A stretch of DNA of 64,000 bases from Bacillus sp. FJAT-26390 (GTDB lineage Bacteria > Bacillota > Bacilli > Paenibacillales > Paenibacillaceae), in assembly GCF_001682865.1 (NCBI RefSeq), contig NZ_MAQX01000032.1, positions 428,888-492,887 on the forward strand. Reading direction: 5' to 3'. The notes under the pieces were generated by a model. That model did not search any database and was not told where the DNA came from. It saw only the letters and a list, made by a program, of their open reading frames with translations. The position numbers and the translations under genes were made by a program. This document shows, in pieces, positions 16,573 to 25,599 of the stretch. How positions within the stretch are numbered: the first letter of the stretch is position 1; every line of letters begins with the position of its first letter.

Positions 16573-16818
16573 TCAACCAAGTACAGCAGCCAGAGCTTGC
16601 GGCTTCGGCAGCGGGTGGCGGCCGCCCTCTCCATTCGGACGCTTCGGCGCTGAAAGATCATGACTTAAACTTACATAATAAGCGCCTGGAATATGCGCTT
16701 CCGCATACGCCCTCTCGCCCGCTTCTGAATCGTTTAGCGCGTACCTCGCATCGACGATAACCGCACCTTCTACGCCTAACTGCTCAAGCACCCAATCCGC
16801 TTTTTTATAATAAGTCAT
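16573..16818 (-). pseudogene. Sulfurtransferase N-terminal remnant
   Basis: 81 codons encoding the start of a rhodanese domain: VIVDARYALNDSEAGERAYA, EAHIPGAYYVSLSHDLSAP and EGGRHPLPKPQALAAVLG, then a stop. They match residues 1-80 of the intact sulfurtransferase, including the HIPGA and GGRHPLP motifs. The remaining 200 residues and the catalytic Cys are missing. Confidence 0.85.
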
Positions 16819-16880
16819 TACAGCCAGCTTCTCTGCACTTTATTAAATATCAATCGCGAGTTTTCATATCTTTCCTATTA

Positions 16881-17744
16881 TCATTCGCCTGCAGCAGCCC
16901 GCTTCAACAACGGAGCAAAAAAAGCGCCCGTCAGCGCAATCGCTCGCTCCAAATCATCGGTCGTCCCAGCAAAAGGATGCACCGCGCCGAATGTATGGGT
17001 CGCCCCCTCCAGCGTCGCAAAGCGATGGTGCGGAGCTGCCTTTTGCAAGCTGCGGTAGCCCTCAAGCAGCCGCTCCGAATCCTGCGTGCCTTGAATGAAC
17101 AACACGGGCGTGCGAAGCGCCGCCGCTTTGGCCGTAATATCGAGCTGCTCCTTATTGCGGTCCAGATCTTCAAAAAATACAGCGCCGATCGGCATCTGCT
17201 GCTTCGTCCTCGCATTCTCTACATAGCCGACTCCGTCCTGCAGCACCTGCTCGCGGAACGCCGCTCCGAACAAGTTGACGTCGGCAATTCCGTTCCAAGT
17301 CACAACGCCCCGTATTTCGGGATGCTCCGCCGCAAGCAGCACGCTGTTCCCGCCTCCCCGGCTATGCCCAACGATAACAATCTGCTCGTTATCCAGCCGC
17401 TCCGCAAGCGGAAGCTTCCCCTCAAGCACTGCTGACAGAACAGCGGACAGATCCTGCTGCTCCTGCGAGTAGGTGTTCTGCCCGAACTTATCGAGCTCGT
17501 CAAAATCATGCTCATTTACGCCGTTATGTGAGAAGTTGAACGTAACAACCGCAAAATCCTGCCGCGCGAATCGTTCGGAAGCATATGGAAAGAACGCCCA
17601 GTCCTTAAAGCCTTTAAAGCCATGCGCAAAAAGAAGGACAGGCTTGCGCCCTCCCTCCTCCTTCACTCTTACATCGCCTTTAATAAACACGCCCGCGCCC
17701 AGCTCTAACGTAAACGGTTGATGTAAAATGCCCAAATGAGTCAT
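16881..17744 (-). CDS. Alpha/beta hydrolase (dienelactone hydrolase-like)
   Basis: 287 aa from the ATG at 17744, preceded by GGAAGGTG; a longer frame to 17825 lacks a site. Oxyanion region LFAHGFKGFKDW, nucleophile elbow GHSRGGG, likely acid near FIQGTQDSERLLEG and catalytic His in EGATHTFGAVHPF. Cytoplasmic serine hydrolase of unknown substrate. GC-rich coding, unlike the accessory genes to the left, marking the return to core genome. Confidence 0.88.
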   Translation of the reverse strand: MTHLGILHQPFTLELGAGVFIKGDVRVKEEGGRKPVLLFAHGFKGFKDWAFFPYASERFARQDFAVVTFNFSHNGVNEHDFDELDKFGQNTYSQEQQDLSAVLSAVLEGKLPLAERLDNEQIVIVGHSRGGGNSVLLAAEHPEIRGVVTWNGIADVNLFGAAFREQVLQDGVGYVENARTKQQMPIGAVFFEDLDRNKEQLDITAKAAALRTPVLFIQGTQDSERLLEGYRSLQKAAPHHRFATLEGATHTFGAVHPFAGTTDDLERAIALTGAFFAPLLKRAAAGE

Positions 17745-17882
17745 CCGCTGCACCTTCCCTATCCCTATTTTTAAAATGAAAGTTGATTGGCTAGCCCTGA
17801 AAAATACCTCTGCTGCAATCAGCATAGCATTTATTCATAGTATATTTGTGGGATTAATGTGATATTCGATTCCCATTACACT

Positions 17883-19121
17883 TTACACCCAAGCATCATT
17901 CGCGTAACCGCGAGCTTCCCAATACCCGACATGCTCGCCTTCGATCAGCTCAATTCGATTTAACCATTTGACCGATTTGTAGGCGTACATCTTCGGAACG
18001 ATAAGACGGACAGGCCCGCCCAGATCGCTCGGAATCGGCTTGCCGTCATGCATAACCGCAACCATGACATCGTCCATGCTGGCTTGCTCAAGCGTTAAAG
18101 TATCGGTATATACGCCATCGCCCGAATACAGCTTTACCGTTTGCGCCCCCGATTTCACGCCTGCCATCTTCAGCAGCTCCTTGAGCGGAATGCCTTCCCA
18201 CGTATTTTTGTACACGGACCAGCCGGTCACGCAGTGAAAATCGCTAACCTGCACCGTTCGCTTCAGCGCGACAAATTGCTTCCAATCCCATTTGAACGTT
18301 TTTTCGACCAAACCATCTATCGTAAACGACCAATCCGCATTCGTAAAAGAAGGGATCGGCGTTACCGTGTATACACGAAACTGTCCAACTGCGCCTCCCC
18401 CAAGCGGCGGCGCGGACGCAGGCAGAGGCTCCGGTGCCGGCAGCAGCTTGTTGCTGTCGCTCTCAATCAGTTTATCTATGGACTGGCTTCCCCCCACATT
18501 TAATAGCGAGTTGCCCAGCCATTTTAGAAAGGAAGGCCCGACGGTAACCGCAAGGCTAATGCCTATGGCTCCGCGAATAAACGCTTTGCGCGTATAGACG
18601 GCTTGAGGCGAGCCGGCAGGATGAATAATATCCGTTTCCCGCTCATTTTTGATGGTGCGGCGATTCGGCTCCTTCAGCCACTTAACCCGGGTGATCGAGT
18701 GGTAAATGATGTACGGAAGCCCTACCCAAGTCAGCAAATCATGAACGACCAGCGCAACATTGGATACACCCGGGCCGACCGCCCTGAACTGCCATAGCAG
18801 CACACCGGATACGAACCAGCCAAGCAATAAACCAAGCACAACAAGCACATTAAATCGCTGCCACGGTTTTTGCTTGAGCTGTTTCCAGTGCTTGCCCGCA
18901 AGCAGCAGGTAATAGATAACCGGCAAGATGGATGCAATTCCGACGACAACATGAGCCCACTTGATCCATACTCTGCCTTCACCGAGAATGCCGCGCCAGA
19001 AGCCGCCGATCAGTATAAGCCCGGTCAACGCCAAAATCACGACAATCCAGCCGTTCCAAGCATGGAGCGAAACAAGCTTTTTCCCATAGCCCTTGCGTAG
19101 CCGTTCCAATAGTCCGCTCAT
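17883..19121 (-). CDS. Membrane-anchored molybdopterin-dependent oxidoreductase
   Basis: 412 aa. Four membrane helices (about 22-42, 53-75, 92-111, 122-143) carry histidines H20, H57, H127 and H141, arranged like a di-haem cytochrome b561-type domain. A fifth hydrophobic segment near 181-197 follows RKAFIRG. The C-terminal half is a sulfite-oxidase/MsrP-type molybdopterin domain with the Mo-ligand Cys297 in SDFHCVTGWS and the GGPVRLIVPKMYAYKSVKW signature. It probably couples an extracytoplasmic reduction or oxidation to membrane electron flow. The fused haem-Mo layout resembles a joined MsrP/MsrQ, but substrate is unknown. Confidence 0.85.
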   Translation of the reverse strand: MSGLLERLRKGYGKKLVSLHAWNGWIVVILALTGLILIGGFWRGILGEGRVWIKWAHVVVGIASILPVIYYLLLAGKHWKQLKQKPWQRFNVLVVLGLLLGWFVSGVLLWQFRAVGPGVSNVALVVHDLLTWVGLPYIIYHSITRVKWLKEPNRRTIKNERETDIIHPAGSPQAVYTRKAFIRGAIGISLAVTVGPSFLKWLGNSLLNVGGSQSIDKLIESDSNKLLPAPEPLPASAPPLGGGAVGQFRVYTVTPIPSFTNADWSFTIDGLVEKTFKWDWKQFVALKRTVQVSDFHCVTGWSVYKNTWEGIPLKELLKMAGVKSGAQTVKLYSGDGVYTDTLTLEQASMDDVMVAVMHDGKPIPSDLGGPVRLIVPKMYAYKSVKWLNRIELIEGEHVGYWEARGYANDAWV

Positions 19122-19345
19122 TTACCGTGCCTCCCCTTCTCCGTTAAATCATTAGCCAAAAAGCCCATTCCCGCACCTTCGAGACCGATGGAAAAAGCTC
19201 CACAAGCACGACCTCGTATTCACTGGCCTAAGCCTTCTTCCTTCATTATAACGCCGTTCGGACGCGGATACGATCCCAGCTGTTTTTCTCGCCTCTCCCA
19301 TCTCCATGCATGGTTGGCAAGGCTCACGGCATCTCGCATAAAAAA

Positions 19346-19377
19346 GACAGACCACCCTCCATGAGGAATGATCTGTC
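19346..19377 (-). terminator. Terminator of the sugar ABC operon
   Basis: GACAGA (19346-19351) pairs with TCTGTC (19372-19377) with additional inner pairing. On the minus strand the stem is followed by TTTTTT. It is ~85 bp beyond the solute-binding protein stop. Confidence 0.7.
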
Positions 19378-19459
19378 TCCCGAAAATCTCCGAAAAGCCA
19401 TTCATATAGGCTGCCTCTCCGGCAAATCATCCGCCGTTGAGACAGCCTTCTTCAATCGA

Positions 19460-21052
19460 TTATTTAATTCCTTGCGCCGTTACGTACGCTTGCCATTGCT
19501 TCGTGTATTCCGCTTGAATTTTTTCAAGACCGGCTTGCTTCGCTTTTTCCATAAACGTGTTCAAGCCTTCTTCTACGTTTTTCACAAGACCAGCGTTAAG
19601 CGGGAACAGGTATTGCTTCTCCACTTGCTCAAGCGCTGCTCTTTCTGCTTGGTATGGGGTGTAATCTTCAGCGAAACCTGTAAATTTATCAGGCACTTGA
19701 ATTTTATCAAGCTTTTCGAAGATTTCTTTTACGCCGTCATAGTTTTTGTCAAACAGCATGTACTCAGGGTTTCTCCAAGCCCAGCCGTTCATGCCCTCGC
19801 GAGGGAAGCCGTTGGAAGTGGAATCGCCAATCATGGAGTAGTAGCCGTCTTTCACTTCATAGTTTTTGCCTTCTACGCCGTATTGCGTAAGCAGGTTGTA
19901 GCGTTTGTCCGTAACAAGCTTCTCGTAGAACGCAAGCGCGCGCTCTGCGTTTTTGCTGCTAGCTGGAATTGCAAAGCCGTTGTGGATGGGGTGAACCGGC
20001 GTTGCAATGCCGTTTGTTTCCGGGTACGGCGTGTAACCGAGCTTCCAATCCGGGTGAGTCGCTTGAATTTTGATAACCATATCATTGTAGCGAGTTGGGT
20101 TGTCGCCAAGAATAGCTGCTGCTTTGCCGCTTGTGATTTGATCCTGAAGCGTATCTTTAACAGCCAGCACGTTTTTCACCATGTAGCCGTTATCCTGCCA
20201 GCGCTTCAAGACGGTCAAATCTTCTTTTTGCTCGTCTGAACCCCAGTAGGAGTATACATCGTTAGGCGTTGCATATTTGATGCCGATACCGTATGGAAGC
20301 GCGCCGACAGGAGAGTGAGAAATGCCTGTGAAGCGGTCCATTAGGTTTGTTTTTACGTCAGAGTTCATGGAAAGCGGTGTAACTGTAGGCTCGTTTTTCT
20401 TGATGCCATCTAGGTATTGCTCGAATGTTGGTATATCTACCGGTGTAGGCAGATTGTACTTCTCGCGAAGATCTTCGCGCCATACAAAGCCGTCTGTTAC
20501 ATACTCTTTGTAAGTAGCTGGTACCGTGTAGATTTTACCGTCGATTTTTACAGCTTCCCACATATCTTTAGGCACGAAAGAGTTCAGCGTAGGCGCAGCT
20601 GCCGGAAGTATTTCATCAAGCGCTTGGAAAGCGCCTTTCTTCGCATACGATTGGTATTGCGTCCAATCAGCTGTGAAGATCAAGTCAACCTGTTGGCCTG
20701 ATCCAAGCAGCAGCTTATACTTTTGATCCCAATCCGTCCAAGACGTGTAATTGAATTTAACTGTAGCATTCAAATCTTCCAATGCCATCTTGTTTACTTG
20801 CTCTTGGATGGAAGCAATGTCCTTAGGAGCATCGCCCAGCATATAAAATTGCAATTCCACTTTTTTCGAAGTATCAATTCCCGTTTTTTCCTCAGCGCCC
20901 GCATTCGTCGCGCCTTCTGTCTCTTTTGGCGCATTTGTTGCGTCTGCGGCATTGCCTCCGTTATTGTTGTTCGATCCGCAGGCTGCCAGAACCGTAATAA
21001 ATACGATAATCGATAGTAACATGGAGACGGCTTTTGCTGCTTTCCTTGTCAT
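19460..21052 (-). CDS. Extracellular solute-binding lipoprotein (LplA-type, sugar ABC importer)
   Basis: 530 aa. Signal peptide with lipobox VLAAC, lipidated Cys25, then an Asn/Gly linker. The mature part has the long SBP_bac_1/DUF3502-type pattern (LQFYMLGDAPKDIASIQEQV; ALDEILPAAAPTLNSFVPKD), as in Bacillus LplA. It captures oligosaccharide outside the membrane and delivers it to the two permeases encoded just upstream. No ATPase is encoded here, so a shared MsmX-type ATPase elsewhere is likely. Last gene of the operon, ending at the hairpin 19346-19377. Confidence 0.9.
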   Translation of the reverse strand: MTRKAAKAVSMLLSIIVFITVLAACGSNNNNGGNAADATNAPKETEGATNAGAEEKTGIDTSKKVELQFYMLGDAPKDIASIQEQVNKMALEDLNATVKFNYTSWTDWDQKYKLLLGSGQQVDLIFTADWTQYQSYAKKGAFQALDEILPAAAPTLNSFVPKDMWEAVKIDGKIYTVPATYKEYVTDGFVWREDLREKYNLPTPVDIPTFEQYLDGIKKNEPTVTPLSMNSDVKTNLMDRFTGISHSPVGALPYGIGIKYATPNDVYSYWGSDEQKEDLTVLKRWQDNGYMVKNVLAVKDTLQDQITSGKAAAILGDNPTRYNDMVIKIQATHPDWKLGYTPYPETNGIATPVHPIHNGFAIPASSKNAERALAFYEKLVTDKRYNLLTQYGVEGKNYEVKDGYYSMIGDSTSNGFPREGMNGWAWRNPEYMLFDKNYDGVKEIFEKLDKIQVPDKFTGFAEDYTPYQAERAALEQVEKQYLFPLNAGLVKNVEEGLNTFMEKAKQAGLEKIQAEYTKQWQAYVTAQGIK

Positions 21053-21122
21053 GTGAATCCTCCCTTAAATAAGTTCTTATCTATGTTAGCTAAACGCGGA
21101 ATAACCAATCCCTTGTCTAGTT

Positions 21123-22016
21123 CTAACCTTTAACCGCACCAATCGTCAATCCTTTGACAAAATAACGCTGTACGAACGGATACAGGAACAGGATCGGTCC
21201 AGTTACGATGATGGACATCGCCATTTTGGTCGATTCCGTCGGCATGTCGGAGCCTAGCGATACGCCTGTGCCCGAGCCCATCTGCGCAATAAAGCTCATC
21301 GCATTAATGACGTTGTACAGATAGTATTGCAACTGGTACTTCGTCGTATCGTTAATGAACAGCGAAGAGGTGAACCAGTCATTCCAATAATGAAGCGCAA
21401 GGAACAAACCAACCGTTGCGATGCCGGGCATCGACAGCTGCAGCACGATCCGGCTATAAATCGTAAAGTCGTTGGCTCCGTCGATTTTCGCCGATTCGAT
21501 CACCTCATCCGGCACGGCGGAGCGAATGAAGTTTTTCATCAATATAATAAGGAAGGGCGTCATGAGGCCGGGGAAAATCAGAACCGTAAGCGTATCGGTC
21601 AGCTTCAAATACTTGGTCATCAGGATATACCAAGGAACAAGCCCGCCGCCAAACAAAGTCGTGAAATAGATCATGAAGGCGAAGAAGTTGCGGTATTTAA
21701 AATCTTTGCGCTGCAGGACGTAACCTGCCATCGTCATCAGGAACAAACCTAGCGTCGTTCCGATTACGGTCGTAAAGGTCGTAACGCCATATGCCGTTAA
21801 CACCTGCTTCGGAAAACGGAACACCGTCTCATAACCCTCGAAGGAAAATACGGTCGGGATGAGATGATAGCCATCTCTAATGATCGCCTCGTTCTGCGTA
21901 AAGGAAGCGGAGATGATCAGCAGGAACGGAAACAAGCAAGCTACGGTTGAAAGTAGAATGACTACAAATGCGATTAGTCTAAACCACTTCATATAATTGT
22001 CGTCTTTGATTTTCAT
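21123..22016 (-). CDS. Carbohydrate ABC transporter permease (LplC/YtcP-type)
   Basis: 297 aa, six predicted helices. The EAA loop is in VIESAKIDGANDFTIYSRIV, the coupling helix that contacts the ATPase. It is 41 bp downstream of the other permease and 70 bp upstream of the lipoprotein. The C-terminal FVKGLTIGAVKG is typical of the YtcP/LplC subgroup that imports complex sugars. Confidence 0.92.
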   Translation of the reverse strand: MKIKDDNYMKWFRLIAFVVILLSTVACLFPFLLIISASFTQNEAIIRDGYHLIPTVFSFEGYETVFRFPKQVLTAYGVTTFTTVIGTTLGLFLMTMAGYVLQRKDFKYRNFFAFMIYFTTLFGGGLVPWYILMTKYLKLTDTLTVLIFPGLMTPFLIILMKNFIRSAVPDEVIESAKIDGANDFTIYSRIVLQLSMPGIATVGLFLALHYWNDWFTSSLFINDTTKYQLQYYLYNVINAMSFIAQMGSGTGVSLGSDMPTESTKMAMSIIVTGPILFLYPFVQRYFVKGLTIGAVKG

Positions 22017-22057
22017 AGGTACCTCCTACTGTGGGCTGTGAGCTGCAAGCTAATCGC

Positions 22058-22981
22058 TTAGAACAATGCGTATTCGTCGTTGATTTTTTTGATAATGTAG
22101 TTGACGGTCATGATCAGGACAAAGCCGAACAACGATTGGTATAGCCCTGCTGCCGTCGACATGCCGATATCAAACGTTACTTTCAGCGAGCGGTACACAT
22201 ACGTATCGAGAATATCTGTCGTATTGTACAGGACGCCGTTGTTGCCGATCAGCTGATAGAACAAGTCGAACTGGCCCTTCATGATGCTGCCGAGTGCAAA
22301 TAGCAGAAGCATAACAAACGTCGTCTTCAGCATCGGAACCGTAATGTACCAGATGCGCTGGAAAATGTTCGCGCCGTCGATTTTGGCAGCCTCGTAATAT
22401 TCTTCGCTGATCCCGGTAATTGATGCCAAATAGATGACCATGCTGTAGCCGATATTTTTCCACAGGTAGAAAATGATAATGAGGAATACCCACACCCAAG
22501 GCGTATTGTAGACGTCTACCGATTCGTATCCGAATGACTTCAGCGTCGAGTTCAGAAATCCGCTTTCGTAGTTGAACACGTTGTAGACGATAACGCTTAA
22601 TATAACGAAGGAAACGAAATAAGGCAGGAACATGATGGATTGCGTCAGCTTCTTGAACCACTGCAAGCGCAGTTCGCTCAGCAGGATGGCAAGTGCAATC
22701 GCAAGTACGTTGCCAAGTAAAATAAATACAATGTTGTAGCCGACCGTATTTAAGGTTAGCTTAGCGAGAACCCCCGATTGCCACAAAAACTTGAAGTTTT
22801 CGAGTCCCACGAACTGGCTATTGAATAAGCTCGTATTGAAGTCGAATCGAGTGAAGGCGTAGTAGACGCCCACCATAGGTACATACGAGTTTACAATAAA
22901 GAAGATTAGCGCCGGCATTAACATAAGGAAGAGTAAACGGTTCGTCACCAGTTCCTTTAGCAGCCCATTTTTTTTCAACAT
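22058..22981 (-). CDS. Sugar ABC transporter permease (LplB-type)
   Basis: 307 aa from the ATG at 22981, with GAGAGGAGA upstream; the GTG at 23002 lies within that site. Six helices, EAA loop EEYYEAAKIDGANIFQRIWY. First gene of the importer operon. The order permease-permease-lipoprotein is common in Paenibacillus. The upstream 180 bp carry its promoter but no clear operator. The AraC regulator at 25600 is the probable activator. Confidence 0.92.
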   Translation of the reverse strand: MLKKNGLLKELVTNRLLFLMLMPALIFFIVNSYVPMVGVYYAFTRFDFNTSLFNSQFVGLENFKFLWQSGVLAKLTLNTVGYNIVFILLGNVLAIALAILLSELRLQWFKKLTQSIMFLPYFVSFVILSVIVYNVFNYESGFLNSTLKSFGYESVDVYNTPWVWVFLIIIFYLWKNIGYSMVIYLASITGISEEYYEAAKIDGANIFQRIWYITVPMLKTTFVMLLLFALGSIMKGQFDLFYQLIGNNGVLYNTTDILDTYVYRSLKVTFDIGMSTAAGLYQSLFGFVLIMTVNYIIKKINDEYALF

Positions 22982-23169
22982 GCAGATGATGTCTCCTCTC
23001 ACAGCGTTCTGTTCTTTTTTTGCGTTGTCTGCTCTGTTCCCACTGTACGTCTCGCCTGATGCTGCGGAAAAGAGTAAGAAAGCAAAGTCAGTGAACGAAA
23101 TAGCGACTGAACGAGTGAACGATTTAAACTTTTATGCATTAACAAGCCATTTCACCTGATTACGGCCCC

Positions 23170-23230
23170 AAAAAAACCACGAACCCGCCGGCTCGAGCCT
23201 TGCTCGAGTCTTGCGATTTCATGGTTTTTT
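23170..23230. terminator. Long hairpin terminator after the GH42 gene
   Basis: AAAAAACCAC and its partner GTGGTTTTTT-like arm enclose an inner CTCGAGC/GCTCGAG stem. Both flanks are A/T runs, so it can act in both directions, separating the galactosidase from the permease operon. Confidence 0.8.
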
Positions 23231-23241
23231 CATTCGTAACC

Positions 23242-25257
23242 TTATGCTTTTTGCAAAATCATGACGCCATACGGCTCGATTTCAACCGTCCCGCTCACCT
23301 CTCGGCTCGATAACAGGTCGATATAACCGGTTTCTCCTAGTTCGATGGCGGCTAGCGCGCTGTTATGATTGAGCACGAAGGTGTAGGTCTGCCCTTCCTT
23401 CACGCGCTGAGCCAATTCAACGCCCGCTCCCGCTCGGAACGGAGCTGCAATCTGCCGCTGCTCGCACAACGTACGGATCAAGTCTCCGAGCAGCTTTTGC
23501 TCAGGCGCCGTCGCCACGTAATAAGCTTCGCCTTTGCCATAGGCATTGACCGTCAAAGCTGGCATTCCCGCATAAAAGTCGGTGCCGTATGTCCCAAGCG
23601 CCTTCGCGCCCTCCAAATGAAGAAGATCGCAAAGCAATCCGCATTCATACGTTCCTTGCACATGACCGAATGCCTCGCCAATTTCAACGCTGTTGCGCAT
23701 CTCAGGCAGCAGGCTGTCGATTTCCTCAACCCATAAGCCAAGAAGACTGCGAAGCTTGCCCGGATAGCCGCCCAGCGTTACGAGATCATTTTCGTTGACG
23801 ATGCCGCTGAAGAAGGTCGTTATAAACGTGCCTCCATCCTGCACAAACGCCGCTATCCGCTCGGCAACGCCCGGCTTGAGCATATAGAGTACGGGAGCGG
23901 CCACGATTTTGTATTTCGAGAAATCGCTAAGCGGGCTAAGTACATCCACAGCAACGTTCTGATCGTAGAAGGCTTTGTAATATTTTTGCGCTTGGTCCAA
24001 ATAGTTCAGATCAACGCTTGGCCCGCTCGTAATCTCAACCGCATTCCATGTGTCGATATCGAATAATAGCGCAGCCTCGGCATGAACCTCGGCATCCAGC
24101 AGACGATCGCCAAGCAAGTCCAGCTCCCGTCCCAATGCGGCGCATTCCCGGAATACGCGCGTATCCTCATGGCCGACATGCTCGATGACGGCTCCGTGAT
24201 ATTTCTCGCATGCCCCGAAGGAGCGGCGAAGCTGGAAGAACATTACCGTGTCCGCGCCGTGCGCCACCGCCTGGTAGCTCCACAGCCGCATGACGCCGGG
24301 GCGCTTTAAGCTGTTGTAAGGCTGCCAGTTTTGCTGGCTCGGCGTCTGCTCCATCAGCATGAACGGCTTGCCTTCCTTTAAGCCGCGCATATAGTCATGC
24401 CGCATCGCAACGTTTCCCATCGGCTCATTCATTTGAGGATAGCTGTCCCAAGAGACGACATCCATCGCATCTCCCCATTTTTGCAGATCAAGCCCGTTAA
24501 ACAGACCCCATATATTCGTTGTAATCGGAATATCCGGCGTAACGGCCTTCAGCTCGCCATATTCGCGCTGATAACAGCCGAGAATCGAATCGGACATGAA
24601 CCTTTTGTAGTCGATTGCCATCGGCTGAAAATTGCGGTTATCGCCGTTCAGATTGGATGGCGGCACGATCTCCTCCCATTCATAGACGGTATGGCCCCAG
24701 AAGCTCATATTCCATTCGGCGTTCAGCCGCTCGATCGTCCCGTATTTCACCTTCAGCCATTCGCGGAACGCCTCTGCGCAATGGCTGCAATAGCAATGCG
24801 TGCCGTACTCGTTATTAATATGCCAAATAAGGAGCGCCGGATGGTCCTTGTAACGCTCGGCCAACTCCCGTGCGAGCTGGCCAGACAAACGGCGGTACGT
24901 CTTGCTATTCGGGCAAAAGTTGGTGCGCGCGCCATGCGTGCGCTTCCTGCCGTCAACGTCGACCGGCAGCACATCGTCGTATTTGCGGGACATCCACGCC
25001 GGCTGCGCGGCGGTCGAGGTCGCAAGGCAAGCATAGATGCCATTATCCGCAATTAAGTTCAGCAGCTTGTCCAGCCACTCGAAGCTGTATGTATCCTCCG
25101 AGGGCTGCAGCTTCGCCCAGCTAAATACAGGAAGCGTCACGACATTGATGCCCGCCTCCTTGAACAAACGCATATCCTCATGCCATATTTCCTCCGGCCA
25201 TTGATCCGGATTATAGTCTCCCCCGTACCAAATCTGTTTCAGCTTCGAACTAATCAT
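23242..25257 (-). CDS. Beta-galactosidase, glycoside hydrolase family 42
   Basis: 671 aa, full length. Acid/base Glu150 in IWHINNEYG, nucleophile Glu303 in FMLMEQTPSQQNW. Zinc cysteines C115, C155, C157 and C160 match the GH42 metal site. The trimerisation/Rossmann-like domain (about 390-590) and C-terminal beta domain are present. No signal peptide, so it works in the cytoplasm on sugars brought in by the adjacent ABC importer. Divergent from the AraC sensor gene. Substrate may be a galactoside or arabinoside; lactose is not proven. Confidence 0.93.
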   Translation of the reverse strand: MISSKLKQIWYGGDYNPDQWPEEIWHEDMRLFKEAGINVVTLPVFSWAKLQPSEDTYSFEWLDKLLNLIADNGIYACLATSTAAQPAWMSRKYDDVLPVDVDGRKRTHGARTNFCPNSKTYRRLSGQLARELAERYKDHPALLIWHINNEYGTHCYCSHCAEAFREWLKVKYGTIERLNAEWNMSFWGHTVYEWEEIVPPSNLNGDNRNFQPMAIDYKRFMSDSILGCYQREYGELKAVTPDIPITTNIWGLFNGLDLQKWGDAMDVVSWDSYPQMNEPMGNVAMRHDYMRGLKEGKPFMLMEQTPSQQNWQPYNSLKRPGVMRLWSYQAVAHGADTVMFFQLRRSFGACEKYHGAVIEHVGHEDTRVFRECAALGRELDLLGDRLLDAEVHAEAALLFDIDTWNAVEITSGPSVDLNYLDQAQKYYKAFYDQNVAVDVLSPLSDFSKYKIVAAPVLYMLKPGVAERIAAFVQDGGTFITTFFSGIVNENDLVTLGGYPGKLRSLLGLWVEEIDSLLPEMRNSVEIGEAFGHVQGTYECGLLCDLLHLEGAKALGTYGTDFYAGMPALTVNAYGKGEAYYVATAPEQKLLGDLIRTLCEQRQIAAPFRAGAGVELAQRVKEGQTYTFVLNHNSALAAIELGETGYIDLLSSREVSGTVEIEPYGVMILQKA

Positions 25258-25528
25258 GGTTTCACTGTCCCTTCCGCTATTATCATGGAATTCCGTGACA
25301 TTCTAACGGATTGAAAAGCGCATTGTCACCTATATTGCGCGGTTTCGCCAATAATTTCACTAGGGTATGGATTGTTCACTTCCGAATATCAGGTTCATTC
25401 ACCTTCATTTATTTGGTTCATTGCAACCAGCGATTCACGCCGATTATAATGATGAATGTATCAAGCGCCTATGGAGTGAAATATTCAAACTAATGGGCCG
25501 AAGCTCCGGGTGAACGGCATTTAAAATT

Positions 25529-25544
25529 AGGAAGCGCTTACGAA
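25529..25544 (+). promoter_or_regulatory. Candidate cre site (CcpA operator)
   Basis: GGAAGCGCTTACGA contains the palindromic AAGCGCTT core of Firmicute catabolite-responsive elements. It is in the 340-bp divergent region between the GH42 gene and the AraC regulator, ~55 bp before the latter's start, which would let glucose repress the system. Confidence 0.55.
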
Positions 25545-25599
25545 AGTTTTGCCACGGCGTTATCCTAAAGAAGCTTTATATACATAGAGGGGGGCTAGC

